This document shows, piece after piece, positions 26,230 to 36,372 of a DNA stretch of 45,869 nucleotides. This DNA is from an uncultured beta proteobacterium. Its GTDB lineage: Bacteria; Pseudomonadota; Gammaproteobacteria; Burkholderiales; SG8-41. A program made the position numbers and the translations under genes. Position 1 is the first letter of the stretch, and every line of letters starts with the position of its first letter. The stretch is taken from positions 1 to 45,869 of the forward strand of contig CADECM010000047.1 of assembly GCA_902825845.1 (NCBI GenBank), in the 5' to 3' direction. The notes under the pieces were generated by a model. It did not search any database. It saw nothing but the letters and a program-made list of their open reading frames with translations, and had not been told where the DNA came from.

Positions 26230-26666
26230 GCACCCGGCACGGCATCGCTCCCAAGGCCGCGGGCGTCAAACGGCGGCTGCTCAGCCTACTCTACGAATCC
26301 CTGCTCCTCGCCGCCGTGCTTCTCGCCGGTGCGCTTCCGATGGTGATGCTTGCGAGCGGCTGGGAACACACGGCCGCGCGCGCCGCACTGCAAATCTGGT
26401 TGCTGGCACTTTGTGCAGGCTTTTACGTTTGGCAATGGACCGGTGCAGGTCAGACGCTGCCCATGAAGACCTGGAAAATGCGCTTGGTCTCCAACGACGG
26501 GTCCGCCGTCAGTGCCCGGCGCGCCCTGCTGCGCTATGCCGGCGCGTTGCTCAGCACGGCAACGTTGGGACTGGGATTTGCGTGGGCACTGGTGGATCGC
26601 GACCGGCAATTTCTGCACGATCGGCTGGCGGGCACGCGGCTGGTGATGGCGGCGGACAAGCCCTAG
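26226..26666 (+). CDS. RDD family membrane protein
   Basis: This 146-residue protein has three hydrophobic helices (about residues 22-45, 55-72 and 108-125). It shows the RDD pattern: an Arg early in helix one (KRRLLSLLYESLLLAAVLLAG), then PMKTWKMRLVSNDG and the C-terminal DRDRQFLHDRLAGTRLV. Members have been linked to ion transport or membrane adaptation, but the exact role is open. It starts with GTG at 26226 in a GTGA overlap with the DUF3106 gene. Its stop codon lies inside the left end of the MITE-like element. Confidence 0.9.
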   Translation: MSTRHGIAPKAAGVKRRLLSLLYESLLLAAVLLAGALPMVMLASGWEHTAARAALQIWLLALCAGFYVWQWTGAGQTLPMKTWKMRLVSNDGSAVSARRALLRYAGALLSTATLGLGFAWALVDRDRQFLHDRLAGTRLVMAADKP

Positions 26667-26693
26667 AGCCTGTAATGAACTTCATAAATATTA

Positions 26694-26713
26694 TTTAAAA
26701 TCAATAACTTATA
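26694..26713 (-). repeat. Recurrent intergenic AT-rich motif, copy 6
   Basis: On the minus strand it reads TATAAGTTATTGATTTTAAA, followed by TAATATTTATG. It lies inside the left half of the MITE-like element, between the convergent RDD and lptG genes. Confidence 0.68.
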
Positions 26714-26767
26714 GCGATGCGTTCTCCCTCACCCCTGCCCCACTCCCGGAAGGCGAGGGGTGAAAAG

Positions 26768-26790
26768 CCCTTCTCCCTTCGGGAGAAGGG
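26768..26790. terminator. Perfect hairpin, possible bidirectional terminator
   Basis: CCCTTCTCCC (26768-26777) pairs perfectly with GGGAGAAGGG (26781-26790) around TTC, within the MITE-like element and midway between the convergent RDD and lptG genes. There is no long T-run on either side, so termination is plausible but not certain. Confidence 0.45.
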
Positions 26791-26843
26791 TTGGGGTGAG
26801 GGAGACGATTTTCGATTTCACGGCAGTTCATAACAGGCTCTAG

Positions 26844-27917
26844 CTAGCGCCGCTCCTGCCGCCACAACATGCCCAGCGCGAGACACAGGAACAGGGCCGT
26901 GGGCGCCAATGCGCTGGCCTGCGGCGGCCATTCGTTCAATAGCCCCAGATGGGCGGAAAGCTGATTCAGCAGATAAAACAGCAGTCCCAGCATGATGCCG
27001 GCGAAGATGCGCCCCCCCACCCCACCCTGCCGCCGCTGAAAATACGAGAACGGGAGTGCCAATATCATCATCGTCAGCACCGCAATCGGATACGCGATTT
27101 TCGTCCACAGCGCAATTTCGTAACGCAGCGATTTCTGCCGGTTATCGCGCAAATGCTGCGAATAGGAGAGCAGGCGTGCCGCCGACATCTGCGCGGGCTT
27201 CACCATCATCACGTTGAGCAGCTCCGGATCGAGCACGGTAGTCCACGCCTGCGACGGAAGTTTGTTCACCGTGGTGCGCGCTTCCGTAAACGTCGTGCGG
27301 CTGACCTCGCTCAGCATCCAGCGTTGCCCGCCCTGATACACGCCCGACTGCGCCGCGCTGACCGCGCGCAGCCGCAGCCCTTCGTCGAATTCGTAGATGC
27401 GCACGCCCTTGAGACTGCCATCATTGCCGACTTCGCGCACGTTGACGAAGCTCCGGTCATCCTTGAGCCAAAGCCCGGAGCGAAACTCCTGCAGCACGAT
27501 GCCGGTGAGCGCCCGCGATCGCAGACGCTGCGCCAGTTGATCGCAATACGGCCCGATATATTCGCCGAAAACGATGGTCAGCGCGGCAAGGATCGCACCC
27601 GCGCTCATCAGCATGCCCATCAGGCGCATCACCGACACACCCGAGGTGCGCATGACGGTGTACTCGGAACTGGCCACCAGTTGCGCCAGTGCGAACAAGG
27701 TTCCGATCAGCACCGCAATGGGGAAAATCTGGTAGACATGCCCCGGCAACGACAACAGCACATGACGCACCATATGCCGCATCTGATAGTTGCCGCGGCC
27801 CAGATCGCGGATCTGCTCCACCAGATCGAAAAAAGCGAACAGCAGCAACAGCGCGCCCATCACCAGGGCGGTCGCGAGCAGAATTTCCCGCACCAGGTAG
27901 CGGCGCAGGGTTCTCAT
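26844..27917 (-). CDS. lptG: LPS export permease LptG
   Basis: One of two permease subunits that, with LptB, extract lipopolysaccharide from the inner membrane. The 357-residue protein has six helices: three in the N-terminal ~120 residues (REILLATALVMGALLLLFAFF; VYQIFPIAVLIGTLFALAQL) and three at the end (IAVLTMMILALPFSYFQ onward). Between them lies a beta-jellyroll periplasmic domain (about 125-265). The SSEYTVMRTSGVSVMRLM loop contains the family coupling helix that contacts LptB. The start ATG 27917 overlaps the lptF stop (ATGA). The longer upstream frame to 28196 is shadow. Confidence 0.96.
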   Translation of the reverse strand: MRTLRRYLVREILLATALVMGALLLLFAFFDLVEQIRDLGRGNYQMRHMVRHVLLSLPGHVYQIFPIAVLIGTLFALAQLVASSEYTVMRTSGVSVMRLMGMLMSAGAILAALTIVFGEYIGPYCDQLAQRLRSRALTGIVLQEFRSGLWLKDDRSFVNVREVGNDGSLKGVRIYEFDEGLRLRAVSAAQSGVYQGGQRWMLSEVSRTTFTEARTTVNKLPSQAWTTVLDPELLNVMMVKPAQMSAARLLSYSQHLRDNRQKSLRYEIALWTKIAYPIAVLTMMILALPFSYFQRRQGGVGGRIFAGIMLGLLFYLLNQLSAHLGLLNEWPPQASALAPTALFLCLALGMLWRQERR

Positions 27918-28990
27918 CTGAACCAGCGCCTTAGCGGCGTCACGCTGAGCCGCCGATAGAACAAAGCCAGCAGGATCAAGGCCACCACCCCATGCACAAC
28001 CACGATCCCCGGCACCACGCCCACGCGCGACAGTGCAATATTCACCTGAATAATCGACAGCGTATTGACGTAGGTCATGTAAATCAGCAGCGCCACGATC
28101 AGATTGAGCGAGCGGCCGGCGCGCGGATTCACGAATGACAGCGGGATGGCCATCAACGCCAGCAACAGGGCACTCACCGGCAAGCCGATGCGCCATGACA
28201 GTTCAGCCAGGTGCATCGGCTGGGCGGCCTCGATCAACGTCGGCGTTTTCATGACCTTGGTGCCGACCGTGCGCGCCACTTCGCGCGCTTCGATGCGCAC
28301 CGTGTGGCGCGCGAATTCGATTACCCTGAAATCGGCGCGGCCGGGCTCACCCTCGTAACGGTAGCCGTCCAACAGCACCAGAAAACGGTCGCCGTCGGGT
28401 GACGTTTCCTGCAAGCCTTCGCGCGCCACGGTCACCGAACTTTTGCCGTTTTGGGTGGCACTCACAAACACGTTTCCAACGTGGCGGGTCGTTCCCGACA
28501 CCGCCTCCACAAAATAGACTCGGTCGGCCTGCCGCGATTCGCGAAACACGCCCGGTATCACGGCGGACACATCGTCGCGGCTGTCCATCACTTTGCGCAA
28601 CGCTTCGGCCTTGCCCGAGGCCCACGGCGCAAGGAAAAGCGCGACTGCCGCGATCACCAGCACCACGGGCAGCGCAAACATCAGCACCGGCCTCACCCAG
28701 CGCGCAAGACTCAAGCCGCCTGCAAACCACACCACCATTTCCGAATCGCGATAGGCGCGACTCATCGTCATCAACACCGAAATGAACAGGGTCAGCGACA
28801 GCAGCGTCGGCAGGAACCCGATGGTGATGAATCCCAGCAGCGCGGCAACGCTGCCCGTTGTGATGGCGCCGCCCGCCGCCAGCGACAAAAGACGCACCAG
28901 TTGCGTCGCGAGCACGATCCCCAACAGCACAAGAAAGGTTGCCAGCGCGTTGCCCGTCAACTCGCGCAACAGGGCCTTGTGGAATATCAT
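27914..28990 (-). CDS. lptF: LPS export permease LptF
   Basis: The partner permease of LptG, 358 residues. It begins [35 protein letters not shown] (in part), as is typical for LptF, with helices near residues 15-35, 50-75 and 100-125, a periplasmic jellyroll at about 130-265, and three C-terminal helices. The coupling loop is [18 protein letters not shown]. It is divergent from pepA across a short gap, the arrangement common in gamma- and betaproteobacteria, and translationally coupled to lptG. Confidence 0.96.
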   Translation of the reverse strand: MIFHKALLRELTGNALATFLVLLGIVLATQLVRLLSLAAGGAITTGSVAALLGFITIGFLPTLLSLTLFISVLMTMSRAYRDSEMVVWFAGGLSLARWVRPVLMFALPVVLVIAAVALFLAPWASGKAEALRKVMDSRDDVSAVIPGVFRESRQADRVYFVEAVSGTTRHVGNVFVSATQNGKSSVTVAREGLQETSPDGDRFLVLLDGYRYEGEPGRADFRVIEFARHTVRIEAREVARTVGTKVMKTPTLIEAAQPMHLAELSWRIGLPVSALLLALMAIPLSFVNPRAGRSLNLIVALLIYMTYVNTLSIIQVNIALSRVGVVPGIVVVHGVVALILLALFYRRLSVTPLRRWFR

Positions 28991-29079
28991 CCGCGCATTT
29001 TGCTTTTCAGGGGAAAACCGCCGATAATCAGCGCTCTTTCGCCGCGGTTTTTTTCGGGTGTTTCGTTGAGGAGTGTGCC

Positions 29080-30573
29080 TTGGAATTTAGCACAAAATAC
29101 ATAGCGCCGGGATCATCTAAAAGCGGCTGCGCCGTGGTCGGCGTATTCGAATCGCGCAAATTGTCGGCGCCCGCCGCGGCGCTCGACCGCTCCGCCAAGG
29201 GCTTCCTGTCCAAAGTCGTAAAGAGCGGCGATATGGAAGGACGCGCCGGCACTTCGGTGATGCTGCATCAGGTACCGGGCACGGCGTGCGAACGCGTGCT
29301 GCTGGTGGGGCTGGGACCGGAAAAATCCTTCAACGAAAAAGCCTATCGCAACGCCGTCGGCGCGGCATTGCGCGCGATCAACGCGACCGGCGCCGCGGAC
29401 GCGGAATTGCATCTCACGGCGATTGCCGCGGGCAAATCGGATATTGTCTGGCGCGTGGCACAAGCTGCCGCGCTCGCCATTGAGTCGGTCTACCGCTTCG
29501 AGCAGATGAAGAGCAAACCGGAAGCGCCCGCGCCCTCGTTAAAGCGCCTGCTGCTGGCCCACGGCAGTACCGGCGAACGCAAGGCGGCCGAACGCGGCCT
29601 CGAACAGGGTCTCGCGCTGGGCCACGGCATAAGCCTCGCCAAGGATCTCGGCAATCTGCCGGGCAATGTATGCACGCCAACGTATCTGGCAGGGCAGGCG
29701 CGTGACCTCGCCAAACGTTACCGCATGAAACTCACCGTGCTCGAAACCGCCGACATGAAAAAACTCGGCATGGGGTCGCTGCTGTCGGTAGCACGCGGCA
29801 GCGCCGAAGCGCCGAAGCTGATCGTACTCGAATACAACGGCGGACCCAAGGGCGCCAAGCCAGTGGCGCTGGTGGGCAAGGGCGTGACTTTTGACACCGG
29901 CGGCATCTCGCTCAAGCCCGGCGGCGAGATGGACGAAATGAAATTCGACATGAGCGGCGCGGGCAGCGTGCTCGGCACGCTCAAGGCTGTCGGCGAAATG
30001 CGTCTGCCGGTGAACGTGGTGGGCATCATTCCCGCCACCGAAAACATGCCGGGAAGCCGTGCCACCAAGCCCGGCGATATCGTGAAAAGCATGTCGGGTC
30101 AAACGGTGGAAATCCTCAATACCGACGCCGAGGGGCGGTTGATCCTGTGCGACGCGCTCACCTATGCCGAACGCTATCAGCCGTCGGCGGTCATCGACAT
30201 CGCCACCCTCACCGGGGCCTGCGTGATCGCGCTCGGGCACGTGGTGTGCGGTCTGTTTTCCAACGATGACGACCTCGCGCACGAGGTGCTCGCCGCGGGC
30301 GAAACCGCGCTGGACCGCGCCTGGCACATGCCACTGCACGAGGAGTATCAGGAACAGTTGAAGAGTAACTTCGCCGATTTCGCCAACATCGGCGGGCGTC
30401 CGGCGGGCGCCGTAACCGCCGCATGCTACCTGTCGCGCTTTACCAAGAACTTCAAATGGGTGCATCTGGATGTCGCGGGCACGGCATGGAAATCAGGCAA
30501 GGAAAAAGGCTCCACCGGGCGCCCGGTGCCCTTGCTGACACAGTTTCTCATCGGCCGCGTCAAGCACAAATAA
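29080..30573 (+). CDS. pepA: Cytosol aminopeptidase (leucyl aminopeptidase, M17)
   Basis: This hexameric two-metal aminopeptidase removes N-terminal residues from peptides; in E. coli it also binds DNA in site-specific recombination. The 497-residue protein has a variable N-domain (1-165) and a catalytic C-domain with [18 protein letters not shown] (Lys and Asp ligands), KFDMSGAG, and [14 protein letters not shown] (Asp and Glu ligands, catalytic Arg). The start is TTG at 29080, six bases after GAGGAG; the fit of [15 protein letters not shown] to family N-termini supports it, and no ATG lies nearby in frame. Confidence 0.96.
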   Translation: MEFSTKYIAPGSSKSGCAVVGVFESRKLSAPAAALDRSAKGFLSKVVKSGDMEGRAGTSVMLHQVPGTACERVLLVGLGPEKSFNEKAYRNAVGAALRAINATGAADAELHLTAIAAGKSDIVWRVAQAAALAIESVYRFEQMKSKPEAPAPSLKRLLLAHGSTGERKAAERGLEQGLALGHGISLAKDLGNLPGNVCTPTYLAGQARDLAKRYRMKLTVLETADMKKLGMGSLLSVARGSAEAPKLIVLEYNGGPKGAKPVALVGKGVTFDTGGISLKPGGEMDEMKFDMSGAGSVLGTLKAVGEMRLPVNVVGIIPATENMPGSRATKPGDIVKSMSGQTVEILNTDAEGRLILCDALTYAERYQPSAVIDIATLTGACVIALGHVVCGLFSNDDDLAHEVLAAGETALDRAWHMPLHEEYQEQLKSNFADFANIGGRPAGAVTAACYLSRFTKNFKWVHLDVAGTAWKSGKEKGSTGRPVPLLTQFLIGRVKHK

Positions 30574-30579
30574 AAGTTA

Positions 30580-30599
30580 TTTATAATCAAATACTTATG
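30580..30599 (-). repeat. Recurrent intergenic AT-rich motif, copy 7
   Basis: On the minus strand it reads CATAAGTATTTGATTATAAA, followed by TAACTTTTATTT that runs into the pepA stop. It lies in the 67-base pepA-holC gap, pointing against the genes. Confidence 0.68.
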
Positions 30600-30640
30600 G
30601 TAATATCCCGGCGCAGCCCGAGTGACCCCAAGCACGGGAA

Positions 30641-31069
30641 ATGACGCAGATCGATTTTTACACCCACGTCGGCAATAAGCTCGGCGTCGCGTGCAGGCTC
30701 GCGGCAAAGGCACACGCCCAGGGGCTGCGGGTCGCGGTGCTGTGTGCGGATGCCGCCACCGCGCAAAGTGTCGATCGCATGCTGTGGACGGCCTCGCCGC
30801 TGACCTTTGTGCCCCACTGCCAGGCATCGCACCCGCTGGCACCGCGCACGCCGGTGGTGATCGATCACGAAGGCTTGGCGCCGGCGCATGACCAAGTGCT
30901 GCTCAACCTGCGTGCGGAATGGCCGCCGGTATTCAGCCGCTTTCAACGCCTGATCGAAATCGTCAGTCAGGATGACAGCGACCGTGCCGAAGCGCGCGCG
31001 CGCTTCAAGTTCTATCGCGACCGCGGTTACGAGATACGCACCCACGATCTTTCGCGTGTGGACGCGTAA
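30641..31069 (+). CDS. holC: DNA polymerase III chi subunit
   Basis: The 142-residue clamp-loader accessory protein links the replisome to single-strand binding protein. It has the family start [23 protein letters not shown], the central [15 protein letters not shown] with FVPHCQAS after it, then PVVIDHE, and an ending in the [23 protein letters not shown] pattern (in part). Its position between pepA and valS is conserved widely in proteobacteria. The valS frame starts five bases after its stop. Confidence 0.95.
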   Translation: MTQIDFYTHVGNKLGVACRLAAKAHAQGLRVAVLCADAATAQSVDRMLWTASPLTFVPHCQASHPLAPRTPVVIDHEGLAPAHDQVLLNLRAEWPPVFSRFQRLIEIVSQDDSDRAEARARFKFYRDRGYEIRTHDLSRVDA

Positions 31070-31074
31070 TCACA

Positions 31075-31581
31075 ATGGCGGGCGAAACGGGTCCTGACAG
31101 CGGCATCGCGCCCATTGCAGGAACGCCCGCGCCGGCAGGCAAAGCCGACGATGATGATATTCCGCTGTTGACCGACGTGGTTACGCCGGGTAAGGCGCGC
31201 GACGCCGCGCTGCAGGGCGCGCTGTTGCCCGAGTCGGAAGTCATTTCCCGCGTGCAGAATCAGAATATCGAGCACACCGCCTACCTGCGCGTGATGTCGC
31301 AGATGGACGACCGCATCACCAACGTCGTGCGCCAGCGCGTGATGCCCGAAATCGGCTCCGCGCTGGATCAGGCGCTGGCACGCATCACCAATGATCTGAA
31401 GGCCAGCATCGGCGACATGGTGCGCGTGTCAATCGAGGAAACCCTGCGCGCGAAACTGGGCGCGGTACCGGGCACGGCGGCGCTGCCCGCCCCTGCCGCC
31501 ATCGCCGGGGAAGCCGGGGCGCCCGCGCCGTCCGCTATAATCGATCCCTCTCCCCCCGCCCCGCCCACCCCGACCCAATCC
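31075..31581 (+). other. DUF2486-like segment fused in frame ahead of valS
   Basis: The segment encodes an acidic start with [12 protein letters not shown] near residue 26. A helical region follows ([20 protein letters not shown], then [20 protein letters not shown] and [23 protein letters not shown]) and a low-complexity Ala/Pro tail. In Burkholderiales a small protein with the DIPxLTDVV motif (I recall it as DUF2486) lies as its own gene between holC and valS. Here no stop separates it from valS. Whether it is a true fusion or a short protein whose stop was lost is not settled by sequence. Confidence 0.6.
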
Positions 31582-34359
31582 ATGGAACTGGCCAAGAGCT
31601 TTGAACCGGCGGCCATCGAAGCGCGCTGGTATCCCGCATGGGAAAACAACGGTTACTTCAAGGCCGGCGCCGACGCCGCGAAGTCCGAAAACTACTGCAT
31701 CCTGCTGCCGCCGCCGAATGTCACCGGCACGCTGCACATGGGCCATGCGTTCCAGCACACGCTGATGGATGCGCTCACGCGCTACCACCGCATGCGTGGC
31801 AACAACACCTTGTGGCAACCCGGCACCGACCACGCCGGCATTGCCACGCAGATCGTGGTGGAACGCCAGCTGGACGCGCAAGGCGCGTCGCGCAACGACA
31901 TGGGCCGCGAAAAATTTGTCGAGCGCGTGTGGCAGTGGAAGGAAGAATCCGGCTCCACCATCACGCGCCAGATGCGGCGCCTGGGCAGCTCTTGCGACTG
32001 GGAGCGTGAGCGCTTCACCATGGACGCGGGACTGTCGCGCACGGTCAGCGAAACCTTCGTACGCCTGTATGAAGCGGGCCTGATTTACCGCGGCAAGCGT
32101 CTGGTGAACTGGGATCCGGTGTTGCAAACCGCGGTGTCCGATCTCGAAGTGGAGTCAGCCGAAGAAGACGGCAACATCTGGCATATCAGCTATCCGTTCG
32201 CCACCGGCGCGGGCTATCTGGAAGTCGCCACCACGCGCCCGGAAACGCTGCTCGGCGACGTCGCCGTGGCGGTGAATCCCGACGACGAACGGTACGCGGC
32301 GCTGGTCGGCACCCAGCTGATACTGCCGCTGAGCGGCCGCCTGATCCCGGTGATCGCCGATGCCGCCGTCGATGCCGCCTTCGGCACCGGCTGCCTCAAG
32401 ATCACTCCCGCGCACGATTTCAACGACTATCAGGTCGGCGTGCGCCACCAGCTTGAACCGATCAGCATTTTCACGCTGGATGCGAAGATCAACGACAACG
32501 CACCGGAAGCCTATCGTGGGCTTGACCGTTACGAAGCGCGCAAACGCATCGTTGCCGATCTCGATGCACAGGGCCTGCTCGCCGCCACCAAACCGCACAA
32601 GCTGATGGTGCCGCGCTGCGGCCGCACCGACGCGGTGGTCGAGCCCATGCTCACCGACCAGTGGTTTGTCAAAATGGAAACGCTGGCGGCACGCGGACTG
32701 GAAGCCGTGGCCAGCGGCCAAATCAAATTCGTGCCCGAGAACTGGACCACCACCTACAACCAGTGGCTGACCCACATTCAGGACTGGTGCATCTCGCGCC
32801 AGCTGTGGTGGGGTCATCGTATTCCCGCCTGGTACGACGCCGAGGGCAATGTCTACGTCGCGCGCAACCACGACGAAGCGCTCGCGCAGTATCGGGCAAA
32901 GCATCCGCAAGGCGATGCGCAAACGCTGCAACAGGATGAAGACGTTCTGGACACCTGGTATTCCTCGGCACTGTGGCCGTTTTCCACGCTCGACTGGACC
33001 CCGGACTATCCGCAGCAATCCAATCCGGCACTCGATCGCTACCTGCCCTCCTCAGTGCTGGTCACGGGGTTCGACATCATCTTCTTCTGGGTCGCGCGCA
33101 TGGCGATGATGACACTGCACTTCACCGGCAAAGTGCCGTTCAGGGAGGTGTATGTGCACGGGCTGATCCGCGACGCGGAAGGCCAGAAGATGTCCAAGTC
33201 CAAGGGCAACGTGCTCGACCCGCTGGACATCGTCGACGGCATCACGCTCGACACGCTGATCGCCAAACGCACCGCCAACCTGATGGACCCGCGTCAGGCT
33301 GAGAAAATCACCGCCACCACCAGGAAGCATTTCCCCGACGGCATCGCCGCCTTCGGCACCGATGCGCTGCGCTTCACCTTTGCCAGCCTTGCCTCGCCGG
33401 GGCGTGACATCAAGTTTGACCTGCAGCGCTGCGATGGCTATCGCAATTTCTGCAACAAGCTGTGGAACGCCACGCGCTTTGTGCTGATGAACTGCGACGG
33501 CAAGGACGTCGGGCTCGACGACAGCGCGGCGGTCGAGTATTCCAGCGCCGACCGCTGGATGGTGAGCCGCCTGCAGCGCGCCGCCGCCGAAGCCGCGCAG
33601 GCCTACGGCGAATACCGCTTCGACAACCTCGCGCGCGCGATCTACGAGCTGGTGTGGGACGAATACTGCGACTGGTATCTCGAACTCGCCAAGGTGCAGA
33701 TGCAATCCGGCGACGACACCCGGCAGCGCGGCACGCGCCGCACGCTGGTGCGCGTGCTGGAGTCGATCCTGCGCCTTGCGCATCCGGTGATTCCGTTCAT
33801 CACCGAAGAACTGTGGCAGATTGTGGCGCCCCTCGCCGGCAAACAGGGCGCGTCAATCATGCTGCAGGATTATCCGCAAGCGGATGCGGCGCGCATCAAC
33901 GCGGCGGCAGAGCAGGATATCGATACGCTCAAACAGCTGGTCAACGCCTGCCGCACGCTGCGCAGCGAGATGTCTCTGAAGCCGGGGCAGAAAGTGCCGC
34001 TGATCGCGCAAGGCGACGCAACGCAGCTGGGGGCGCATGCCCCGTACATGGCCGCGCTCGCGCGCCTGAGCGACGTGCAGATCGTCGATGCTCTGCCCGA
34101 GGCCGACGCGCCGGTGTCCATCGTCGGCACCTACAAACTGATGCTGCAGGTGGAGATCGACAAGGCCGCGGAAAAAGCACGGCTCGAAAAAGAGCGCTCG
34201 CGCATCGCGGGTGAAATCGCAAAGGCGAATGCCAAGCTGTCGAATTCCAGGTTCGTCGACAAGGCGCCCGCCGCCGTGGTGGCGCAGGAACGCGAACGCC
34301 TCGCACAATTCGAAGCCACGCTCCGCGACCTGGATGCGCAGTGGGGCAAGCTCGATTAA
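31075..34359 (+). CDS. valS: Valyl-tRNA synthetase with an in-frame N-terminal extension
   Basis: The enzyme charges tRNA-Val. The class I core starts at Met170 (ATG 31582, [13 protein letters not shown]) and is 925 residues, normal for the family. HIGH is HMGH at residues 221-224 after PPNVTGTL, and KMSKS is at about 705-709. The anticodon-binding domain follows, with a C-terminal coiled coil (about 1025-1090, [19 protein letters not shown]) as in bacterial ValRS. Upstream, 169 codons are open without a stop from ATG 31075 and encode a separate-looking domain and a Pro/Ala linker. The protein may be made from either start; the 31582 start lacks a clear ribosome binding site. Confidence 0.93.
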   Translation: MAGETGPDSGIAPIAGTPAPAGKADDDDIPLLTDVVTPGKARDAALQGALLPESEVISRVQNQNIEHTAYLRVMSQMDDRITNVVRQRVMPEIGSALDQALARITNDLKASIGDMVRVSIEETLRAKLGAVPGTAALPAPAAIAGEAGAPAPSAIIDPSPPAPPTPTQSMELAKSFEPAAIEARWYPAWENNGYFKAGADAAKSENYCILLPPPNVTGTLHMGHAFQHTLMDALTRYHRMRGNNTLWQPGTDHAGIATQIVVERQLDAQGASRNDMGREKFVERVWQWKEESGSTITRQMRRLGSSCDWERERFTMDAGLSRTVSETFVRLYEAGLIYRGKRLVNWDPVLQTAVSDLEVESAEEDGNIWHISYPFATGAGYLEVATTRPETLLGDVAVAVNPDDERYAALVGTQLILPLSGRLIPVIADAAVDAAFGTGCLKITPAHDFNDYQVGVRHQLEPISIFTLDAKINDNAPEAYRGLDRYEARKRIVADLDAQGLLAATKPHKLMVPRCGRTDAVVEPMLTDQWFVKMETLAARGLEAVASGQIKFVPENWTTTYNQWLTHIQDWCISRQLWWGHRIPAWYDAEGNVYVARNHDEALAQYRAKHPQGDAQTLQQDEDVLDTWYSSALWPFSTLDWTPDYPQQSNPALDRYLPSSVLVTGFDIIFFWVARMAMMTLHFTGKVPFREVYVHGLIRDAEGQKMSKSKGNVLDPLDIVDGITLDTLIAKRTANLMDPRQAEKITATTRKHFPDGIAAFGTDALRFTFASLASPGRDIKFDLQRCDGYRNFCNKLWNATRFVLMNCDGKDVGLDDSAAVEYSSADRWMVSRLQRAAAEAAQAYGEYRFDNLARAIYELVWDEYCDWYLELAKVQMQSGDDTRQRGTRRTLVRVLESILRLAHPVIPFITEELWQIVAPLAGKQGASIMLQDYPQADAARINAAAEQDIDTLKQLVNACRTLRSEMSLKPGQKVPLIAQGDATQLGAHAPYMAALARLSDVQIVDALPEADAPVSIVGTYKLMLQVEIDKAAEKARLEKERSRIAGEIAKANAKLSNSRFVDKAPAAVVAQERERLAQFEATLRDLDAQWGKLD
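31536..31541 (+). promoter_or_regulatory. TATAAT box inside the linker before the valS core
   Basis: A perfect -10 hexamer lies 41 bases upstream of the valS core ATG, within otherwise very GC-rich coding DNA. No good -35 hexamer is visible at 16-18 bases. It could drive a separate valS transcript, which would favour use of the 31582 start. Confidence 0.3.
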
Positions 34360-34363
34360 GTTT

Positions 34364-34383
34364 ATTAAGTATCTGTTTTTAAA
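34364..34383 (+). repeat. Recurrent intergenic AT-rich motif, copy 8
   Basis: It reads ATTAAGTATCTGTTTTTAAA, followed by CAATATTTTGTTATA, which forms a weak AT stem. It begins five bases after the valS stop, between valS and the MFS gene, in their direction. Confidence 0.68.
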
Positions 34384-34421
34384 CAATATTTTGTTATACG
34401 CTGCAACGTAGGTCGAGCGCC

Positions 34422-35672
34422 GTGCATCACGCCCTGCGCGCATTCAACCACCGCCACTACCGCACCTATTTCGCCGGACAGTCGGTGGCGCTGATTGGTA
34501 TGTGGGTGCAGCAGATCGCGATCAGCTGGCTGGTATATCGCTTGAGCGGCTCGGCGCTGCTGCTCGGCATCACCGGTTTTGCCGGACAGATTGCGATACT
34601 GTTTCTGGCGCCGTTCGGCGGCATCTGGGCCGACCGCTTCGACCGCTGCAAGACACTGATCGTGACGCAGTTGGTCACCATTGTGTTGTCACTGATGCTC
34701 GCCGCGGTGGCATGGCTGGGTGGCAACAACGTCAACGTGTGGTACGTGATCGCGCTTGCGATGCTGCTCGGCATCGTGCAGGCGCTGGAAACCCCGGTGC
34801 GCTCGTCCTACACGCCGGAGCTGGTGGCCAACAAAATGGACCTGCCCAGCGCCATAGCATTTTCCGGCGGCATGCAGAACGCCGGGCGCATGATCGGTCC
34901 CACCATCGCCGGCCTGCTGCTGGCCTGGTACAGCGAAGCGTTTACCTTTGCCGCAAACGCGCTGACCAAGCTGTGGCTGATCGGCGCGCTGCTGAAAATT
35001 GGCGCTGCGTCGCGGCCGCCACATTCGCGCGGCGGCAACGTATGGTCGAGCATCATCGACGGTGCGCGCTATACCTGGAGCCTGCTGCCGCTGCGCTACC
35101 TGCTGCCGATGATGGCGCTGATGAGTTTTTGCATCACACCGTATCAGGCGTTGATGCCCATCTTCGCCGCGGAAATTTTCGCCGGCGGCGCTTCCATGCT
35201 CGGGTTCCTGGTGGGCGCCGCAGGCTTCGGCGGACTGCTCGGCATGGCCTACCTGGCCGCGCGCCCGCACATCCGCGGGCTGGTGCGCTGGGTGGCCTTC
35301 GGCCCGCTGCTGGCGGGCATCGCCCTTGTGGTATTCACGTTTTCGCGCCATCTCGCCCTGTCACTCGCCTGCATGGTGGTGGTGGGCTTTGGCGTGATCG
35401 CCACCGCGATGGCGGTCAACACCATCATCCAGACCGTGTGCGACGCCGACAAACGCGGACGTGTCACCAGCTATTACATTATCGCGTTCATGGGCATCAA
35501 CCCGGTCGGCTGTCTCGTCGCCGGCGCGCTCGCGGAGCGCATTGGCGCGCCGTCTGCCCTGGCGGTATTCGGCGCGGGGTGCGCGGCGGGCGCGGCTTGG
35601 CTGCTGTATCGCATGCCGCGGCTGCGCGAGGCGCTGCGCCCGCTCTACGTGCGCGCCGGCGTCATATCGTAG
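34422..35672 (+). CDS. Major facilitator superfamily transporter (MFS_3/EntS-like)
   Basis: This 416-residue inner-membrane transporter has about twelve helices. The loop 2-3 motif is GGIWADRFDRCKTL near residue 65, and the start FNHRHYRTYFAGQSVALIGMWVQQIAISWLVYRL (in part) matches the MFS_3 group, which includes the enterobactin exporter EntS. The second half opens near RYLLPMMALMSFCITPYQAL. The substrate is unknown; efflux is likelier than uptake. The start is GTG at 34422. Its 3' end overlaps the convergent GST-like gene by 11 bases. Confidence 0.92.
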   Translation: MHHALRAFNHRHYRTYFAGQSVALIGMWVQQIAISWLVYRLSGSALLLGITGFAGQIAILFLAPFGGIWADRFDRCKTLIVTQLVTIVLSLMLAAVAWLGGNNVNVWYVIALAMLLGIVQALETPVRSSYTPELVANKMDLPSAIAFSGGMQNAGRMIGPTIAGLLLAWYSEAFTFAANALTKLWLIGALLKIGAASRPPHSRGGNVWSSIIDGARYTWSLLPLRYLLPMMALMSFCITPYQALMPIFAAEIFAGGASMLGFLVGAAGFGGLLGMAYLAARPHIRGLVRWVAFGPLLAGIALVVFTFSRHLALSLACMVVVGFGVIATAMAVNTIIQTVCDADKRGRVTSYYIIAFMGINPVGCLVAGALAERIGAPSALAVFGAGCAAGAAWLLYRMPRLREALRPLYVRAGVIS

Positions 35673-36372
35673 CCGTGGCGAAATAGCGCGTCTTCATGCG
35701 CTGGCAATACGCTTCGAGGTTGGGATGTTTTTTGGCCTCATCCAGCAGCGGCGACAGCACCGGCACCCACAGCAGATTGGCAATAAACGCGTAGGTGATG
35801 GCGTCGAGCGAACTGGGCTGTTCCCCCATGAAATAACGCTGGCCGCCGAGCAGCCGCGACAGCGCCGTGATGTCGCGGCAGCCGATGGCATAAATTTCGT
35901 CGCGGCTGTGCCGCCCCATACCGTGGCCCATCATTTCGCGGCGCAGCGCGCGCCGCGCCAGATGCGGCACCAGCTGTTTCAGCAGCGGCGGCATATCGTC
36001 GAAAAACGCCTCGCGCGTAAGCGCGAATCCGGCATCTTCGATCCAGCGCGTGTAAATCGCCGCCCAGTACAGGTTTTCCTCGATCATGCGGCGTATCGCC
36101 AGCGCCTGTGCGCGCTGGTTTTCACTTAGGTACTCGTCAAGCTTGTCACCGTAAGTCTGCACCAGATAGTCGATTATGAATCCCGAATCGCCGATGCGCT
36201 GGCCGGCGTCTTCGATGTACGGCAACTTGCCTTTGGGCGCCTTGCGCACATCGGCACCGTTCACGCACTCGTACGGCAGCCCGGCCATGCGCAAGTAAGT
36301 CTCGACCTTCATGCAAAACGGGCTCGCGTTGGGCAAGCCAAAGGCCGGCTTGAATTGGTATAGATTTATCAT
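35662..36372 (-). CDS. Glutathione S-transferase-like protein (metaxin/FAXC type)
   Basis: This 236-residue protein has a thioredoxin-like N-domain (residues 1-75) with NASPFCMKVETYLRMAGLPYE near 15-35 and GKLPYIEDAGQRIGDSGFIIDYL near 48-70. An all-helical C-domain follows, ending in PNLEAYCQRMKTRYF. The SPFCMK motif with its Cys is as in FAXC/metaxin-like GSTs rather than classical detoxifying ones. The role is unknown. It is convergent with the MFS gene, with an 11-base overlap. A recurrent AT-rich motif lies next to its start. Confidence 0.9.
   Translation of the reverse strand: MINLYQFKPAFGLPNASPFCMKVETYLRMAGLPYECVNGADVRKAPKGKLPYIEDAGQRIGDSGFIIDYLVQTYGDKLDEYLSENQRAQALAIRRMIEENLYWAAIYTRWIEDAGFALTREAFFDDMPPLLKQLVPHLARRALRREMMGHGMGRHSRDEIYAIGCRDITALSRLLGGQRYFMGEQPSSLDAITYAFIANLLWVPVLSPLLDEAKKHPNLEAYCQRMKTRYFATATI

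Larger units (their letters stand above)
26663..26843. mobile_element. MITE-like inverted-repeat element between convergent genes
   Basis: Nineteen-base terminal inverted repeats (CTAGAGCCTGTAATGAACT at 26663-26681; AGTTCATAACAGGCTCTAG at 26825-26843) differ at one base and bound about 180 bases. Inside are a copy of the recurrent AT-rich motif (26694-26713), an inner inverted repeat CTCCCTCACCCC (26724-26735) against GGGGTGAGGGAG (26793-26804), and a perfect stem at 26768-26790. It encodes no protein. The left end includes the RDD stop codon, and the right end abuts the lptG stop. CTAG at each end could be a target duplication. The terminal GAGCCTGTTATGAACT resembles a repeat I recall in other proteobacteria; this is memory, not a search. 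Confidence 0.65.
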
